A stretch of 8,099 bases of DNA from Candidatus Zhuqueibacterota bacterium (GTDB lineage: Bacteria; SM23-31), in NCBI GenBank assembly GCA_022562855.1, contig JADFON010000070.1, positions 1 through 8,099 on the forward strand. The letters run 5' to 3'. The stretch's first letter is position 1. Each line of letters opens with the position of its first letter. The position numbers were made by a program, and so were the translations under genes. A model generated the notes under the pieces. It ran no database searches and was not told the DNA's origin. It saw only the letters and a program-made list of their open reading frames with translations. Below, in pieces: positions 1 through 7,167 of the stretch.

Positions 1-888
1 GATAAATACATCAGAAATTACACTGAAACAGGAAATGCAAAAATAATCGGTATACGGCGCGAACTATTCGCTAAGCGAAAGGACGGAACAATATTCCCCA
101 TTGATTTAGCCATTTCCGAAATAATATTAGATAATAAGAAAATGTACACCGGCATACTCCGCGACATTAGCAAACAAAAGGCGGCGGAAGAAAAACAAAT
201 TGAACTTATGGAGGATTTGACGGTTGTCAACAAAGACCTGAAAGATTTCGCCTACATTGTATCTCATGACCTGAAAGCTCCTCTGCGTGCGATAAAATCA
301 TTATCAGATTGGTTGTATGCCGATAACAAGGATAAGCTAGGAGAAGAAGGTAAAGAGCAAATCGAGCTCATTAGCGGTCGTGTTATGAGAATGGAAAAAT
401 TGATTGAAGGGATACTGAAATATTCCCGGGCTGGAAATATCGGAGGGGGAAAAGAAAAAATAGACATAGATGAGGTAATTGAAGATGCCAAAGTTTCAAT
501 CGGTCTTCCGGATAATGTAAAGATCTCCGTGAAGTCGAAAATGCCTGTAATAATGTACCCTCAAACTCAGATTTTTCAAATTTTACTAAATCTGATGAGT
601 AATGCGGTAAAATTTATGGATAAAGAAATAGGAGAGATTGAAATAGACTGCACTGAGGAGAACGGCTATTGGAAGTTCTCTTTAGCAGATAACGGACCAG
701 GAATAGAAGAAAAATATTACGACAAAATATTCCAGGTTTTTCAAACACTCAAGGCAAGAGATGAGTTTGAAAGTACGGGAATAGGGCTTGCAGTGGTCAA
801 AAAAATCGTTGAAGGCAACGGCGGTAAAGTATGGGTCGATTCAAAAATCGGGATCGGGAGTACATTTTACTTTACTGTGGGAAAATAG
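1..888 (+). CDS. PAS sensor histidine kinase, 5'-truncated by the window edge (FixL-like PAS, phytochrome-type H-box)
   Basis: The frame is open from base 1, so the start lies upstream; 295 residues are visible. Residues 1-47 are the second half of a PAS domain and its PAC end (TGILRDIS). They align without gaps to the FixL heme-PAS stretch following its axial His: D1 matches Asp201, I15 Ile215 and R20 the distal Arg220 of Bradyrhizobium FixL (recalled numbering). A short coil (about 50-80) leads to the HisKA domain with phosphoacceptor H89 in SHDLKAPLRAI, a version typical of phytochrome-like kinases. The HATPase_c domain is complete: N box with N197/N201, G1 box DNGPGI at 230-235, G2 box with G260 and G262. 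No membrane segment is visible in this part. It should autophosphorylate H89. The Rcp1-type receiver 48 bases downstream is the obvious partner (inference). Kinase identity is certain; oxygen or heme sensing is only a possibility. Confidence 0.95.
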   Translation, partial: DKYIRNYTETGNAKIIGIRRELFAKRKDGTIFPIDLAISEIILDNKKMYTGILRDISKQKAAEEKQIELMEDLTVVNKDLKDFAYIVSHDLKAPLRAIKSLSDWLYADNKDKLGEEGKEQIELISGRVMRMEKLIEGILKYSRAGNIGGGKEKIDIDEVIEDAKVSIGLPDNVKISVKSKMPVIMYPQTQIFQILLNLMSNAVKFMDKEIGEIEIDCTEENGYWKFSLADNGPGIEEKYYDKIFQVFQTLKARDEFESTGIGLAVVKKIVEGNGGKVWVDSKIGIGSTFYFTVGK

Positions 889-936
889 GAAAAATTTCAT
901 TATAACGAGATAATTCCAAGTGAGGGAAAAAAAAGT

Positions 937-1365
937 ATGGAAAATACATTAATCAATGGTAAATCCCCGATTCTACTTGTGGAGGATGATCATGTCGACG
1001 CCATGACTGTTATGCGGGCGGCAAAAGAGATAAATCTGAAAAACAAGCTGGAATTAAGGGCTAATGGTGAAGAAGCGCTTGAATACCTGAAAGATGAAAA
1101 TAACGAAAAACCCTGCCTGATCCTGCTTGATTTAAATATGCCGAGAATGAACGGAAAGGAATTTCTGGACATAATAAAGAAAGATACTGACTTGAAAAGC
1201 ATTCCTGTAGTGGTTTTGACTACTTCAAATGAAATAGACGACAAAAAAACGTGTTTCGATCATTCGGTTGCAGGTTATATGATCAAACCGGTTGATTTTG
1301 GCGATTTTATAAAGGTCATGAAATCGATAAAGGACTATTGGTCGACAAGCAGATTTCCTGAGTAA
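937..1365 (+). CDS. Stand-alone CheY-like response regulator, Rcp1 type
   Basis: A single 142-residue receiver domain with no output domain. Visible catalytic residues are the acidic pair D17/D18, phosphoacceptor D65 in ILLDLNMPRMNG, switch Thr95 and Lys117 in the KPVD motif. The VEDDHVDAMTVMRA opening, the insert-bearing LEYLKDENNEKP stretch and the aromatic C-terminus (KSIKDYW) are typical of Rcp1, the regulator paired with cyanobacterial phytochrome Cph1, and its many relatives beside phytochrome-like kinases. The ATG follows a GAGG (922-925) at 11 bases. It sits 48 bases after a kinase whose H-box is of the matching class, so it probably takes phosphate from that kinase's H89 (inference). 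With no output domain, it must act by protein contact or pass phosphate onward, for example to the His-bearing protein encoded next. Confidence 0.95.
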   Translation: MENTLINGKSPILLVEDDHVDAMTVMRAAKEINLKNKLELRANGEEALEYLKDENNEKPCLILLDLNMPRMNGKEFLDIIKKDTDLKSIPVVVLTTSNEIDDKKTCFDHSVAGYMIKPVDFGDFIKVMKSIKDYWSTSRFPE

Positions 1366-1421
1366 GTGAAAATACTTTTCTATGGGAAATGAGTTAGCAG
1401 CCCCGGGAACTAAATATAATT

Positions 1422-2096
1422 ATGCCAAAAATGAATAAAATGAAAATTCTCCATATTGAAGACGATAAAGTCGATCGAATGGCATTCGAAAAGTTTGTCA
1501 AAAAAGGAAATCTTCGATACGATCTAACAATATCCGTTTCTGTTGAGGAAGCCAGAAAGGCTTTGAAAAACAACGAATTTGACATCGTTTTGTCGGATTA
1601 CCAGCTTGGTGACGGAACCGTCATGGATATTATGGATTTAACTAATAAGACTCCTGTAATAATTGTCACAGGAGAGGGCGATGAAAAAATAGCGGTTAAA
1701 GCATTGAAGGAAGGCGCCAGCGACTATCTTGTCAAAGACGCTGAAAGTAAGTATCTTAATATTCTCCCCATCACAATAGAAAACGCCTTAATTAAAAAGA
1801 AAGCAGAAGAAAAACATATTCAATCGGAAAAACTGGAAGCGATCATTGAGTTCGCCTGCGCTGCATGCCACGAATTGAGCCAACCGCTGACGATTATATC
1901 CTGTTATTCAAACCTCTTACAGGGAAAAGACACTACCGATGAATCGCTAAAGAAAACACTGGCAATAATCCAGGAACAGGTGGAGCGGATGGCAAAAGTG
2001 ATCCACAAATTTCAAAACATAAATCAATATAAAACAAAGAAATATATTGACAGGAGAATTGTTGACATTGATAAATCATCAGGCGCAGAAGATTAA
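1422..2096 (+). CDS. Receiver domain fused to a HisKA (DHp) domain, no ATPase domain
   Basis: 224 residues. A full receiver spans about 7-122, with D14/D15, phosphoacceptor D59 in LSDYQLGDG, Thr83 and Lys105. A short helical linker (125-138) follows, then a dimerisation helix with the H-box CHELSQPLTII; H150 is the likely phosphoacceptor. The HELSQPL form resembles DctB/FixL-class kinases. After the second helix (about 170-200) the protein ends with IVDIDKSSGAED. There is no N, G1 or G2 box, and none is encoded in the following 101 bases, so this is not a simple truncation by frameshift. It cannot phosphorylate itself with ATP; Asp59 and His150 could make it a phosphotransfer or phosphatase hub (inference). 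The receiver is about half identical by eye to that of the next gene. The ribosome-binding site is weak and Met4 or Met7 could also be starts. I recall similar short REC-HisKA proteins in other bacteria. Confidence 0.9.
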   Translation: MPKMNKMKILHIEDDKVDRMAFEKFVKKGNLRYDLTISVSVEEARKALKNNEFDIVLSDYQLGDGTVMDIMDLTNKTPVIIVTGEGDEKIAVKALKEGASDYLVKDAESKYLNILPITIENALIKKKAEEKHIQSEKLEAIIEFACAACHELSQPLTIISCYSNLLQGKDTTDESLKKTLAIIQEQVERMAKVIHKFQNINQYKTKKYIDRRIVDIDKSSGAED

Positions 2097-2197
2097 CAAA
2101 TCGATTTAATGCCGGATTTAATTTGTGTACTTATTGAATTTATGTAAAAGTACTGAAAAGTTAAAAAAAAATTTCTGATGGAGAAAAGGCCGGGATT

Positions 2198-5100
2198 ATG
2201 GATGGAAAAAATATAAAAGTATTGATGATAGAGGATGACATAGTTGACCGTAAAGCGTTTCAGCTATTTGTAAAAAAAGAACATCTCCAATATCGTTATA
2301 TGATTGCAGGTTCTGTGACAGAAGCGAAAAAAATACTCCGGGATAATGACTTTGATATTATTGTCGCTGATTTCTTTTTGAGTGACGGCGATGCTCTTGA
2401 AATTCTGGATTTTGTAACCTCAACACCGGTAATTATAGTTACAGGCGCCGGGGATGAAGAAACCGCTGTAAATGCTATGAATAGAGGAGCTTACGATTAC
2501 CTTATAAAGGACAGCGACAACCAATATTTGAATGCGTTGGCGGTTCGGATTGACAACGCGATCATGCACAAAAAAACTGAAGAAATGCTTCGAATCTCAG
2601 AAGAGCGTTTGAAAGTATTATTCTCATCGATGCAGGACTTAATATTCGTCGTGGATCTTGAAGAAAGAATAACCGAATATCATCAACCTGATTCAATACC
2701 GTTTCTAAAGAAGCCGAAAGAACAAATTCTCGGTAAAAAATACGACTCCTTTCTACCGCCGGATGTTGCAATAAAACTTTCGAAAGCAATTAGAGTGCTC
2801 AAAAAAACGGGAAAATTACAAAATATTGAGTTCCCGCTCGAGATAAACGGCAAGGAAAACTGGTTCTCTGCCAACGTGAGCATAATGCGTGACCCGAAAG
2901 GAAACCCGGAATCCTTTCTGGTGGAGGTCCGGGATATTACCGAAAATAAAATGAATGCGGAAATCTTATCGGAAACTCAACAACGTTTTAGATTAGCGGT
3001 CGAAGGCTCAAGAGATGGACTTTGGTACTGGCACCTAAAAGATGACGATAAACATTGGTGGGCGCCTCGTTTTTACGAAATTTTGGGCTATGAACCAAAC
3101 GAGTTTAAATCAACGGTACAGGATTTTACAGATTCTCTTCATCCTGATGATAAAGAACGGGCATGGCAGGCAGTGCAAGCTGCCCTGAAGGACGATGCGC
3201 CTTATGATATAAAAATTAGATTGAGAAAAAAATCAGGAGATTATGTTTGGGTTCGATCTAGAGCGCTGGTTGAAAGAGATGAAAACGGCAAAGCTATATC
3301 TTTGCAAGGGTCAATTCAAGACCTCACTGAAGATATCAGGCAAAGTGAACTGCTGAAAGAAAGCGAAGAACGGTACCACGATCTTTTTGAGAATGCTTCC
3401 GATCTTATTCAAAGCGTTTCAATGGATGGAAAATTTTTGTTTGTAAATAAAGCTTGGAAAGATACTCTCGGTTATTCGGATAAGGAAATTTCGAATCTTA
3501 CTTTTCTGGATGTAATTCATGAAGACGACAGGCAGCACTGCCGGCAAGTTTTTCAAAGTCTAAAGAACGGGAAAGAAAATGTCGATATTGAAGTTTCAAT
3601 TGTCGGCAAATCAGGCAGGAAAATTATTGTTGAAGGTAAAATAAACACCAAATTCAAGGACGGAAAACCATTCGCTACAAGAGGAATTTTCCGTGATATT
3701 ACCGAACGCAAAAGAGCAGAAAAAACGCTTGACACCATAATACAGGTCACATCTTCCAAAGTCGGGGAAGAATTTCTGGAGACGCTTGTATCGACGCTTG
3801 CCACATCGCTCCGTGTCAAGTATGTCTTTATCACAGAAGCAAAATCCGGCGATAAATTTGCCGGTAAGACCGTTGTATATTGGAAACGGGGAAAAATCGA
3901 AAAAAATTTCGAATACGATTATAGCGGGACTCCATGTGGAAGAGTAATGGAAGCCGGCGTAGCCTTCTACCCGGTTGATGCGGATAAAAAATTTCCCGAT
4001 GACTTGATGATGAAAAAGGAAGGCATAAAAAGCTACATGGCAATAGCTTTTTCAGATTCTTCGGGTCAGCTCAAGGGTCATATGGGAATAATGGATACAA
4101 AGCCGATGGAAAGAAGCAGTCTGGCTGAATCGATGCTCAAAGCTTTTACGGCGCGCGCAGGTATAGAACTTGAGCGAAAACACGCGGAAGAAGCGCTTCG
4201 GGAAAACCAGGAAAGATTGACCGGATTTATGGAATCTGCTACCGATATGTTTACCCTGTTTGACCAAAATCTGAACCTTGTGGAAGTAAATAAAGCTGCA
4301 TGTAAAATCTTGAAAAGAAAGAAAAAAGACCTCATTGGCAAAAACATTTTAGAATTAATCCCTGGCATAAAAGATTCCGGCAGATACGAGAAATATCTAA
4401 AAGTCCTGGAAACCGGTAAACCATTCTTCGCGGATGATTTCTTGTCTCATCCTCAATTGGGGAACAGATTTTTATCCTTAAAAGTGTTTAAAGTCGGAGA
4501 AGGATTAGGATTTATCATTACAGATATAACAAGACTTAAAGAGACCGTTAATGCGCTGAAGGAAAGCAAAGAACGGATTCATTCAATAGTCGATAATGTT
4601 GTCGACGCGATCATCACAATTGACGAGAATGGAATTATAGAGTCTGTCAACAAAGCTACAAGAAAATTATTTGGTTACAAAAGAAGTGAGTTAATCGGAA
4701 ATAATGTAAAAACGTTAATGCCTGAAAAATACCAGGAAAAGAATGATTCTTCCATAAAGAGTTATTTTAGCGGGAAAGAATCGCGGGTTATAGGGAAAAC
4801 AATAGAGTTATCCGGCAGGAAAAAGAATGGTTCGTTTTTTCCGATCGATCTGGCGATTAATGAAATGTGGATTGACGATAAGAGAATGTTCACCGGGATC
4901 ATTAGAGATATTACAGAACGAAAAGATGCCCAAAATCAGATAGAGAGTAAGAATGAAAAATTAAGCCAATTGATCGAAGAACTGCGGTCAATTGACAAAC
5001 TGAAAAGCAACTTTGTCTCGACAGTGTCGCATGAATTAAGAACGCCTTTGACATCCATAAAAGCCTCGATAGGTTTGGTTTTGGCTGAGTCGGTCGGCGA

Positions 5101-5680
5101 AATAGACAAAGAAGCAAAGCAGTTTCTCAAAATATGCTATTCGAATACAGACCGGCTGATACGATTGATAAACGATTTACTCGACCTCTCCAAACTCGAA
5201 GAAAAAACTATTGAATTGAGCAAACGGGAATTTGATATGAGCGGTCTGGTAGAAGAGGTGATCTGGGGTCTTAATTCGGTTGCGGACTATCATTCGGTTT
5301 CGGTGGTTAACAAGGTAAAAGAAAATATCACTATCAACGCGGACAGGGACCGGATTGCGCAAGTATTGAATAACCTCATGTCAAACGGGATAAAATTTTC
5401 GGGTGACGGAAACATTGTAAATGTCAAATCGCGTGTAAAAAACGGGTTGGTAGAAATCACTGTTGCGGACAGGGGAAAACCGATTCCGGCAAATATCAAA
5501 GAGAAAATATTTGAGCGTTTCTTCCAGGCAGACGGCACATCAAGCAGGAAAGTAGGCGGCACCGGTCTTGGTCTGGCAATAAGTAAGTCGATAATAGAAC
5601 AGCACGGAGGTGAAATCTGGGTAGAAAGCGGTAAAAATAAAGGTAACAGTTTTAAATTCACCCTTCCGGCTAATATTTAA
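2198..5680 (+). CDS. Soluble hybrid histidine kinase: REC-PAS-PAS-PAS-GAF-PAS-PAS-HisKA-HATPase
   Basis: 1160 residues. Domain order by eye: receiver 5-122 (D13/D14, phosphoacceptor D58, Thr82, Lys104); PAS1 132-250; PAS2 259-381, a PAS_3-like fold with SLHPDDKER; PAS3 386-508; GAF 511-660 with C580 in a GTPC motif; PAS4 666-782; PAS5 788-910; coil 911-935; HisKA with H945 in VSHELRTPLTSI; HATPase_c with N1063, an unusual G1 box DRGKPIP (1091-1097) and G2 box GGTGLGLA from 1120. Each of PAS1, 2, 3 and 5 ends in a DIT/DLT-type PAC tail. There is no signal peptide or membrane segment, so it should act in the cytoplasm. PAS5 is FixL-like but carries N849 and I869 where FixL has its heme His and distal Arg. 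The N-terminal receiver suggests that an upstream kinase gates it. The start follows purine-rich GGAG (2180) and AAGG (2186) sequences. Ligands of the sensor domains cannot be told from sequence. Confidence 0.95.
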   Translation: MDGKNIKVLMIEDDIVDRKAFQLFVKKEHLQYRYMIAGSVTEAKKILRDNDFDIIVADFFLSDGDALEILDFVTSTPVIIVTGAGDEETAVNAMNRGAYDYLIKDSDNQYLNALAVRIDNAIMHKKTEEMLRISEERLKVLFSSMQDLIFVVDLEERITEYHQPDSIPFLKKPKEQILGKKYDSFLPPDVAIKLSKAIRVLKKTGKLQNIEFPLEINGKENWFSANVSIMRDPKGNPESFLVEVRDITENKMNAEILSETQQRFRLAVEGSRDGLWYWHLKDDDKHWWAPRFYEILGYEPNEFKSTVQDFTDSLHPDDKERAWQAVQAALKDDAPYDIKIRLRKKSGDYVWVRSRALVERDENGKAISLQGSIQDLTEDIRQSELLKESEERYHDLFENASDLIQSVSMDGKFLFVNKAWKDTLGYSDKEISNLTFLDVIHEDDRQHCRQVFQSLKNGKENVDIEVSIVGKSGRKIIVEGKINTKFKDGKPFATRGIFRDITERKRAEKTLDTIIQVTSSKVGEEFLETLVSTLATSLRVKYVFITEAKSGDKFAGKTVVYWKRGKIEKNFEYDYSGTPCGRVMEAGVAFYPVDADKKFPDDLMMKKEGIKSYMAIAFSDSSGQLKGHMGIMDTKPMERSSLAESMLKAFTARAGIELERKHAEEALRENQERLTGFMESATDMFTLFDQNLNLVEVNKAACKILKRKKKDLIGKNILELIPGIKDSGRYEKYLKVLETGKPFFADDFLSHPQLGNRFLSLKVFKVGEGLGFIITDITRLKETVNALKESKERIHSIVDNVVDAIITIDENGIIESVNKATRKLFGYKRSELIGNNVKTLMPEKYQEKNDSSIKSYFSGKESRVIGKTIELSGRKKNGSFFPIDLAINEMWIDDKRMFTGIIRDITERKDAQNQIESKNEKLSQLIEELRSIDKLKSNFVSTVSHELRTPLTSIKASIGLVLAESVGEIDKEAKQFLKICYSNTDRLIRLINDLLDLSKLEEKTIELSKREFDMSGLVEEVIWGLNSVADYHSVSVVNKVKENITINADRDRIAQVLNNLMSNGIKFSGDGNIVNVKSRVKNGLVEITVADRGKPIPANIKEKIFERFFQADGTSSRKVGGTGLGLAISKSIIEQHGGEIWVESGKNKGNSFKFTLPANI

Positions 5681-5735
5681 AAACAATACAACAGGCTCCC
5701 TTTCATATTCTTCTTATATTCCTCATAAAATGAAT

Positions 5736-6851
5736 TTATTTCTCAATGATCTCGTATATCTTTACATCCATATTGACTGATGAGCTGGTAAAATATATAC
5801 GATTTTTATGTATAAGACTCATTCGATAATCGCCCGATGGATTCGTTTTTATCCTCGTCAAAAGAACCCCTGTTTCATCGTAAACTTCAAGCATTGTTTG
5901 AGTATATTGAAAAGGGTTTGCTTTTCCCCTCTCTTCAGGAGTCATTTGTGCCGCATAAGTCTGCACCCATATCCTCCCTTTTTCATCTAACGTAATGCTT
6001 CGTGAAAAAATTGGCGCTCTCGAAACATCTTCCCTTGAGCGTCTGACATATCCTTCTTCGTATGGTAATTGGCGGGAAATTTTTAATAGTAATTCGCCAA
6101 ATGAAGTATATTTTTCTATACGATTTTGATATATCATCGCCGAAAAAATGTTATCTTCAAGATCATGCGTCAGTTGAGCGTCATTTCCAGATATTCTCAT
6201 ATTTATATCTTCATATATTCTTGTTTTCCCAAATACATTGGTTTCATTTCCAGCACTATCATAAATATGCATTAATATATTGAGATTGTCTTCCGTCATT
6301 GCCATAAGTTGTCTTGCACCTGCTAATTTCACATAAGATCCTGATTCTAAACGCATTGCTGATTGATTGCCTATCTGCATTCTGATACTCTCATAATAAT
6401 TTCCTTCTAACGTCATCACCTCGATCCTCTGATTTCCCAAATCAAATACATATATTCTGCTATCTGAACCGATCTCAAAATGATTGGGGAAAATAAATTC
6501 GCCAGGTCCGCTCCCATCTTTACCAATAGTCGAAATATATTTGAAATCTTTACCATATTTTTTTATGGATTTACCTTGCAATTCAAGTATATAAATATTT
6601 TCGTCTTGATCGGTCTGTACTGCAATCGGCCCGAAAAACTGGTAATTTTCATCCTCTTCTACGCCAACTTCACCAAGTGTGCGGACAAGGCTCAACGTGA
6701 TCTTTTGCTCATCTCCCCAAGCCGGCGCAAGATTATGTACAACCCTCGTACCATCGACCATCTCGACCGTGTAGGTTTGTTCCTTTGGCGCACAGTTGAT
6801 TATTATCATACATAGTAAGACGCACAGCGAAGTTAAGTTTGAAATTTTCAT
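5736..6851 (-). CDS. Six-bladed beta-propeller (NHL-like) lipoprotein
   Basis: 371 residues from the ATG at 6851, chosen because AGGAGT lies just upstream and a signal peptide begins there; the frame stays open 29 codons further upstream but that part is not signal-like. The N-terminus is MKISNLTSLCVLL, then a hydrophobic core and Cys20 in IINC, a type II signal peptide whose -1 Asn is unusual. Propeller-like strands recur at 73-90 (AVQTDQDENIYILE), 122-146, 223-255, 283-299 (ITLDEKGRIWVQTY), 321-331 and 347-358. The GSGPGEF loop (113-119) is characteristic of NHL/six-bladed-propeller proteins common in Bacteroidota and relatives. It is probably anchored in the cell envelope as a binding or scaffold protein. 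No catalytic residues are recognisable and the ligand is unknown. It converges with the hybrid kinase (55-base gap) and diverges from the hydrolase gene, so it appears monocistronic within this window. Confidence 0.85.
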   Translation of the reverse strand: MKISNLTSLCVLLCMIIINCAPKEQTYTVEMVDGTRVVHNLAPAWGDEQKITLSLVRTLGEVGVEEDENYQFFGPIAVQTDQDENIYILELQGKSIKKYGKDFKYISTIGKDGSGPGEFIFPNHFEIGSDSRIYVFDLGNQRIEVMTLEGNYYESIRMQIGNQSAMRLESGSYVKLAGARQLMAMTEDNLNILMHIYDSAGNETNVFGKTRIYEDINMRISGNDAQLTHDLEDNIFSAMIYQNRIEKYTSFGELLLKISRQLPYEEGYVRRSREDVSRAPIFSRSITLDEKGRIWVQTYAAQMTPEERGKANPFQYTQTMLEVYDETGVLLTRIKTNPSGDYRMSLIHKNRIYFTSSSVNMDVKIYEIIEK

Positions 6852-6854
6852 AAC

Positions 6855-6860
6855 ACTCCT
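6855..6860 (-). promoter_or_regulatory. Ribosome-binding site of the lipoprotein gene
   Basis: On the minus strand AGGAGT ends three bases before the ATG at 6851. It is the strongest Shine-Dalgarno match near this gene and decides for the 371-residue start over the upstream in-frame ATG at 6938. Confidence 0.75.
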
Positions 6861-6910
6861 AATATTGAATGAAAAATTATGCAAACTAATTTGATTTGAT
6901 AGTAAACCGG

Positions 6911-6938
6911 ATGATAGGTATTTAAACAAGATAATCAA
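6911..6938 (-). promoter_or_regulatory. Possible sigma70-type promoter of the lipoprotein gene
   Basis: On the minus strand, TTGATT (6938-6933) is followed after 16 bases by TATCAT (6916-6911). These match the -35 and -10 consensus at four and five of six positions. Transcription would begin about 50 bases before the start codon. In such AT-rich DNA, matches of this quality occur by chance, and if the host belongs to Bacteroidota its promoter consensus differs. Confidence 0.3.
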
Positions 6939-7086
6939 AAAAAGTTCCTATGTTTCAAACAATAATTATTTTTTTAATTTCTCAAAACCCTCCGTATCAA
7001 GAGTTTTTTCTATATTAATTCGATCAACATTTTTCCTTGCAGGGAACCGACGAGAAAATAATTGCCCGTTCCACCAAAAAAAACAT

Positions 7087-7115
7087 TTGCAAATATCGTA
7101 TGTAAACAGTAACAT
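7087..7115 (+). promoter_or_regulatory. Possible sigma70-type promoter of the hydrolase gene
   Basis: TTGCAA (7087-7092) and TAACAT (7110-7115) are separated by 17 bases, each matching the consensus at four of six positions, and lie about 60 bases before the start codon. An inverted repeat, ATGTAAA at 7100-7106 and TTTACAT at 7126-7132, overlaps the spacer and the expected start point, and could be an operator. The evidence is weak. Confidence 0.25.
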
Positions 7116-7161
7116 TCACATCACTTTTACATTATTTAACAGTTTATCTATCCCAATTGTC

Positions 7162-7167
7162 AGGAGG
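7162..7167 (+). promoter_or_regulatory. Ribosome-binding site of the hydrolase gene
   Basis: A perfect AGGAGG lies six bases before the ATG at 7174 and three before the ATG at 7171. The spacing favours 7174, giving a protein that begins MKISKLRL. It also shows that the longer in-frame extension from 7087 is not the likely start. Confidence 0.8.

Noticed and set aside
1857-1871. CAACH reads as a CxxCH c-type heme-binding motif
   Set aside because: The protein has no signal peptide and the motif lies inside a kinase-type H-box helix (CHELSQPL), so the His is explained by phosphotransfer and heme c attachment in the cytoplasm is not expected.
3826-4170. GAF domain of the hybrid kinase as a bilin-binding phytochrome domain, given the phytochrome-type partner genes
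   Set aside because: C580 in GTPC is a common feature of ordinary GAF domains in PAS kinases. The phytochrome signature segments and a PHY domain are absent.
2562-5661. Minus-strand open frames beneath the hybrid kinase
   Set aside because: They overlap a clearly coding plus-strand gene, have no recognisable domains and are consistent with chance open frames.
5681-5735. Search for a bidirectional terminator between the convergent hybrid kinase and lipoprotein genes
   Set aside because: No G+C-rich inverted repeat with a T run was found in these 55 bases.
6852-6938. Longer lipoprotein N-terminus starting at the ATG at 6938 on the minus strand
   Set aside because: A strong AGGAGT immediately precedes the ATG at 6851, where a type II signal peptide begins. 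The extension also overlaps the likely promoter.
6983-7009. Imperfect hairpin followed by a T run (AAAACCCTC ... GAGTTTTTT)
   Set aside because: The stem is short and bulged and lies in a divergent promoter region where no + strand gene ends, so a terminator is not supported.
7043-7072. Inverted repeat GGAAC ... GTTCC in the intergenic region
   Set aside because: Only five base pairs with a 20-base spacer; expected by chance.
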